Assembly: GCA_027310725.1 (NCBI GenBank)
Contig: DAIDAG010000039.1
Span: forward strand, 1 to 64,000
DNA from: Sideroxydans sp.
Lineage (GTDB): Bacteria > Pseudomonadota > Gammaproteobacteria > Burkholderiales > Gallionellaceae
DNA: 64,000 nucleotides
Direction: 5' to 3'
Shown: positions 61,701-64,000 of the stretch, in pieces
Numbering within the stretch: the stretch's first letter is position 1
Layout of the letters: every line of letters begins with the position of its first letter
The notes under the pieces: generated by a model
Told to the model about the DNA's origin: nothing
Database searches by the model: none
Seen by the model: the letters and a program-made list of their open reading frames with translations, nothing else
Translations under genes and position numbers: made by a program

Positions 61701-64000
61701 ATGGGCAAGCACTACCTCAATCCCCTGTTCGCACCAAAATCCGTCGCCGTGTTCGGCGCCAGCGACCGCCCCGACTCGGTCGGACAGATCGTGTTCAAGA
61801 ACATGCTGGATAGCGGATTCCAGGGAAAACTCTATCCGGTCAACTCGAAGCATGCCGAAGTGCAGGGACAGCGCTCCTATACTTCGATAGCTGAAATCGG
61901 CGACCCGGTCGAACTGGTGGTCATCGCCACACCGCCGCAGACCGTTCCCGGCATCATCGAGGAATGCGGCATACACGGCGTGAAGGCCGCCGTCATCATC
62001 ACGGCCGGTTTCGGTGAGGTGGGCACGGAAGGTGCGGCGCTGGAACGCAAGATGATGGAGGCCGCTCACCAGTACAACATCCGCCTGATCGGCCCGAACT
62101 GCCTCGGCATCATGCGCCCCTCGATCGGGCTGAACGCCACCTTCAACAAGGGCGTTGCGAACGTTGGCAACATCGCGCTCATATCCCAGTCCGGCGCGTT
62201 GTGCACCGCCATTCTGGACTGGGCGACCCTCAACGACGTGGGGTTCTCCAGCGTCGTGTCGATGGGCTCGTCGACCGATGTGGATTTCGGCGAAATCCTC
62301 GACTATCTGGTGTCCGACTCCAATACGCGCAGCATACTGATGTACATAGAAGGCATCCGCAATGCGCGCAGGTTCATGAGCTCCCTGCGCGCTGCCGCCC
62401 GCATCAAGCCGGTGATCCTGGTCAAGGTCGGTCGCCATCCGGCCGGCTCGAAAGCAGCGATGTCCCATACCGCCTCACTGGTGGGCGCCGACGACGTGTT
62501 CGATGCAGCCATCCGGCGCGTCGGCGTGGTCCGTGTGGATACCGTCACGCAGCTGTTCACCGCTGCCCGGTCCCTGGCTTGCGGTTTCCGCCCCGCCGGC
62601 AACCGTCTTGCCATCGTCACCAACGGCGGCGGGCCCGCCGTCATGGCAGCCGACCGGGCCGCCGATCTGGGATTGGTCATGGCCGAATTGTCGGACACCA
62701 CGATCGAATACCTCAATCAGTATCTGCCGCCGAACTGGCCGCACTGCAACCCGGTGGACATCATCGGAGACGCACAGGCGGACCGTTATTATCATGCCGT
62801 CAAAGCCTGCCTGGATGACGAGAATGTCGACGGCGTGCTGGCCATCCTCACACCGCAGGCGATGACCAAGCCGCTCGAATCCGCCCAGGTGCTGATTGAA
62901 TTTGCCAACAGCAACACTCACGGCAAGCCGCTGCTGACCTGCTGGATGGGCGAGACACAGGTCGCCGAGTCCCGCAGGGCGTTCACCAAGGCACACCGGC
63001 CGCACTTCCGCACACCGGAACCGGCAGTCGAAGTGTTCTCGCACTTGTACGCCTACTACCACAACCAGAAGCTGCTGATGCAGATGCCGGGCCCGCTTGC
63101 CCACCACGTCGAGCCGGATGTTGAAGGTGCCCGCCTGATCATCGAAGGCGCGCTGCAGGAGCATCGCAAAGTGCTGACCGAGATGGAATCCAAGGCGCTG
63201 CTTTCGGCCTTCCAGATTCCGGTGGCACATACCATGGTCGCGCATTCGGCGAGCGAGGCACTGTTGATCGCGCAGCAACTCGGATTTCCGGTGGCGATGA
63301 AGATCAACTCGCCGGACATTTCGCACAAGACCGATGCCGGCGGGGTGGTGCTCAATCTGAACACTTCGCACGGCGTCCTTGCCGCCTATCAGCACATCAT
63401 CGACACCGTGCGCCTCAGTCAGCCCAATGCCAGGATCGACGGCATCTCCATCGAGCCGATGGTCGTCAAGCCCAACGGCCGGGAGCTCATGATAGGCGTG
63501 ACCACGGATCCGGTGTTCGGCCCGGTGATCACTTTCGGCGCAGGCGGTACGACGGTCGAGATCATGGGCGACCGCGCCGTCGCGCTGCCCCCGTTGAACC
63601 ACTTCCTGGTGAAAGATCTGATCCAGGGCACCCACATCGCCAGGATGCTCGGCCAGTTCCGCAATCTGGCGCCGGCCAACATCGATGCGCTGGAAGATGT
63701 CCTGCTGCGCGTATCGGAAATGGTATGCGAACTGCCGCTGCTGAAGGAGATGGACATCAATCCGCTGATCCTCGACGAGAACGGCGTGTTGGCCGCAGAC
63801 GCGCGTATCGTCGTCGAATTCCGCCAGCCCAGCTCGGATCGCTATGCGCACATGGCGATCTATCCCTATCCGTCCCAGCTGGTTTGCCAGTGGCAGATGC
63901 CCGACGGCACCGACATCACCATCCGCCCCATCCGTCCGGAAGATGCGTTGCTGATCAAGAAATTCGTACATGACCTGTCGGAGGAATCCAAGTACTTCCG
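61701..64000 (+). CDS. Pat-type protein lysine acetyltransferase: NDP-forming acyl-CoA synthetase fused to GNAT, 3' end outside window
   Basis: The first 766 residues of a protein running off the right edge. CoA-binding domain (SVAVFGASDRPDSVGQIVFKNM), succinyl-CoA-ligase-like domains (ALISQSGALCTAILDWA; VKVGRHPAGSKAAMSHTASL with the phospho-histidine region), an ATP-grasp domain (FPVAMKINSPDISHKTDAGG), and the beginning of a GNAT domain (DITIRPIRPEDALLIKKFVHDLSEESKYF). This order is that of Pat/YfiQ, which acetylates lysines of acetyl-CoA synthetase and other enzymes; the synthetase part is often inactive. AGGAG lies 10 bp before ATG 61701. The rest of the acetyltransferase domain is not in the window. 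Confidence 0.92.
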   Translation, partial: MGKHYLNPLFAPKSVAVFGASDRPDSVGQIVFKNMLDSGFQGKLYPVNSKHAEVQGQRSYTSIAEIGDPVELVVIATPPQTVPGIIEECGIHGVKAAVIITAGFGEVGTEGAALERKMMEAAHQYNIRLIGPNCLGIMRPSIGLNATFNKGVANVGNIALISQSGALCTAILDWATLNDVGFSSVVSMGSSTDVDFGEILDYLVSDSNTRSILMYIEGIRNARRFMSSLRAAARIKPVILVKVGRHPAGSKAAMSHTASLVGADDVFDAAIRRVGVVRVDTVTQLFTAARSLACGFRPAGNRLAIVTNGGGPAVMAADRAADLGLVMAELSDTTIEYLNQYLPPNWPHCNPVDIIGDAQADRYYHAVKACLDDENVDGVLAILTPQAMTKPLESAQVLIEFANSNTHGKPLLTCWMGETQVAESRRAFTKAHRPHFRTPEPAVEVFSHLYAYYHNQKLLMQMPGPLAHHVEPDVEGARLIIEGALQEHRKVLTEMESKALLSAFQIPVAHTMVAHSASEALLIAQQLGFPVAMKINSPDISHKTDAGGVVLNLNTSHGVLAAYQHIIDTVRLSQPNARIDGISIEPMVVKPNGRELMIGVTTDPVFGPVITFGAGGTTVEIMGDRAVALPPLNHFLVKDLIQGTHIARMLGQFRNLAPANIDALEDVLLRVSEMVCELPLLKEMDINPLILDENGVLAADARIVVEFRQPSSDRYAHMAIYPYPSQLVCQWQMPDGTDITIRPIRPEDALLIKKFVHDLSEESKYF

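Noticed and set aside
61674-63971. Long open frames antisense to the Pat-type gene (264 and 498 codons)
   Set aside because: His/Asp/Arg-rich mirror translations; the plus strand encodes recognisable CoA-binding, ATP-grasp and GNAT domains without a break.

Overview
The window looks like chromosome of a Gram-negative betaproteobacterium, possibly Nitrosomonadales/Gallionellaceae-like. This rests on gene types only (glutamine-dependent NAD synthase, PAS/GGDEF signalling, type I secretion of a giant RTX protein, a Pat-type acyl-CoA synthetase/acetyltransferase); no rRNA or tRNA gene was seen, so the placement is tentative.

Layout. 1-2548: the 5' part of nadE (minus strand, cut by the window edge), then a LysR regulator divergent from a zinc-less MDR oxidoreductase. 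2882-9532 (minus): a four-gene signalling operon of histidine kinase, single-domain response regulator, REC-GGDEF-EAL protein and PAS-GGDEF protein, which links a periplasmic signal to cyclic-di-GMP. 9958-29115 (minus): a type I secretion locus with ABC exporter, GNAT acetyltransferase, small lipoprotein and secreted proteins, an RCC1-like secreted propeller, a 3224-residue RTX protein with an N-terminal NlpC/P60-like domain, HlyD, TolC and small lipoproteins. 29882-30789: a beta-propeller lipoprotein gene broken by a 28-bp deletion.

31385 to about 55700 is a genomic island that seems to have grown by tandem accretion. Two homologous modules (A 31385-33846, B 49307-51800) each hold a tyrosine recombinase on the minus strand, an inverted repeat beyond its 3' end, about 1.1 kb of conserved non-coding DNA upstream of it, and the short dyad GGATA-N8-TATCC where similarity between the copies stops. 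The non-coding block differs between copies in a way that keeps predicted hairpins paired, including compensatory changes, while reading frames are not kept. It is the best candidate here for an undescribed structured RNA or DNA element. Cargo after module A: three small unknown genes, vsr, a C5 cytosine methyltransferase, an AIPR/PD-(D/E)XK/Z1/GHKL-ATPase operon resembling the Mza anti-phage system, and a receiver protein plus a kinase with two GHKL domains. Cargo after module B: a UPF0489-family protein, an unknown protein and a putative PD-(D/E)XK-type nuclease.

55732-64000 returns to ordinary chromosome: an AlkA-type glycosylase and Ada (alkylation repair), a DUF6781-like protein coupled to an ABC1/UbiB kinase, an AcuC-like deacetylase, and divergently a Pat-type protein acetyltransferase running off the right edge.
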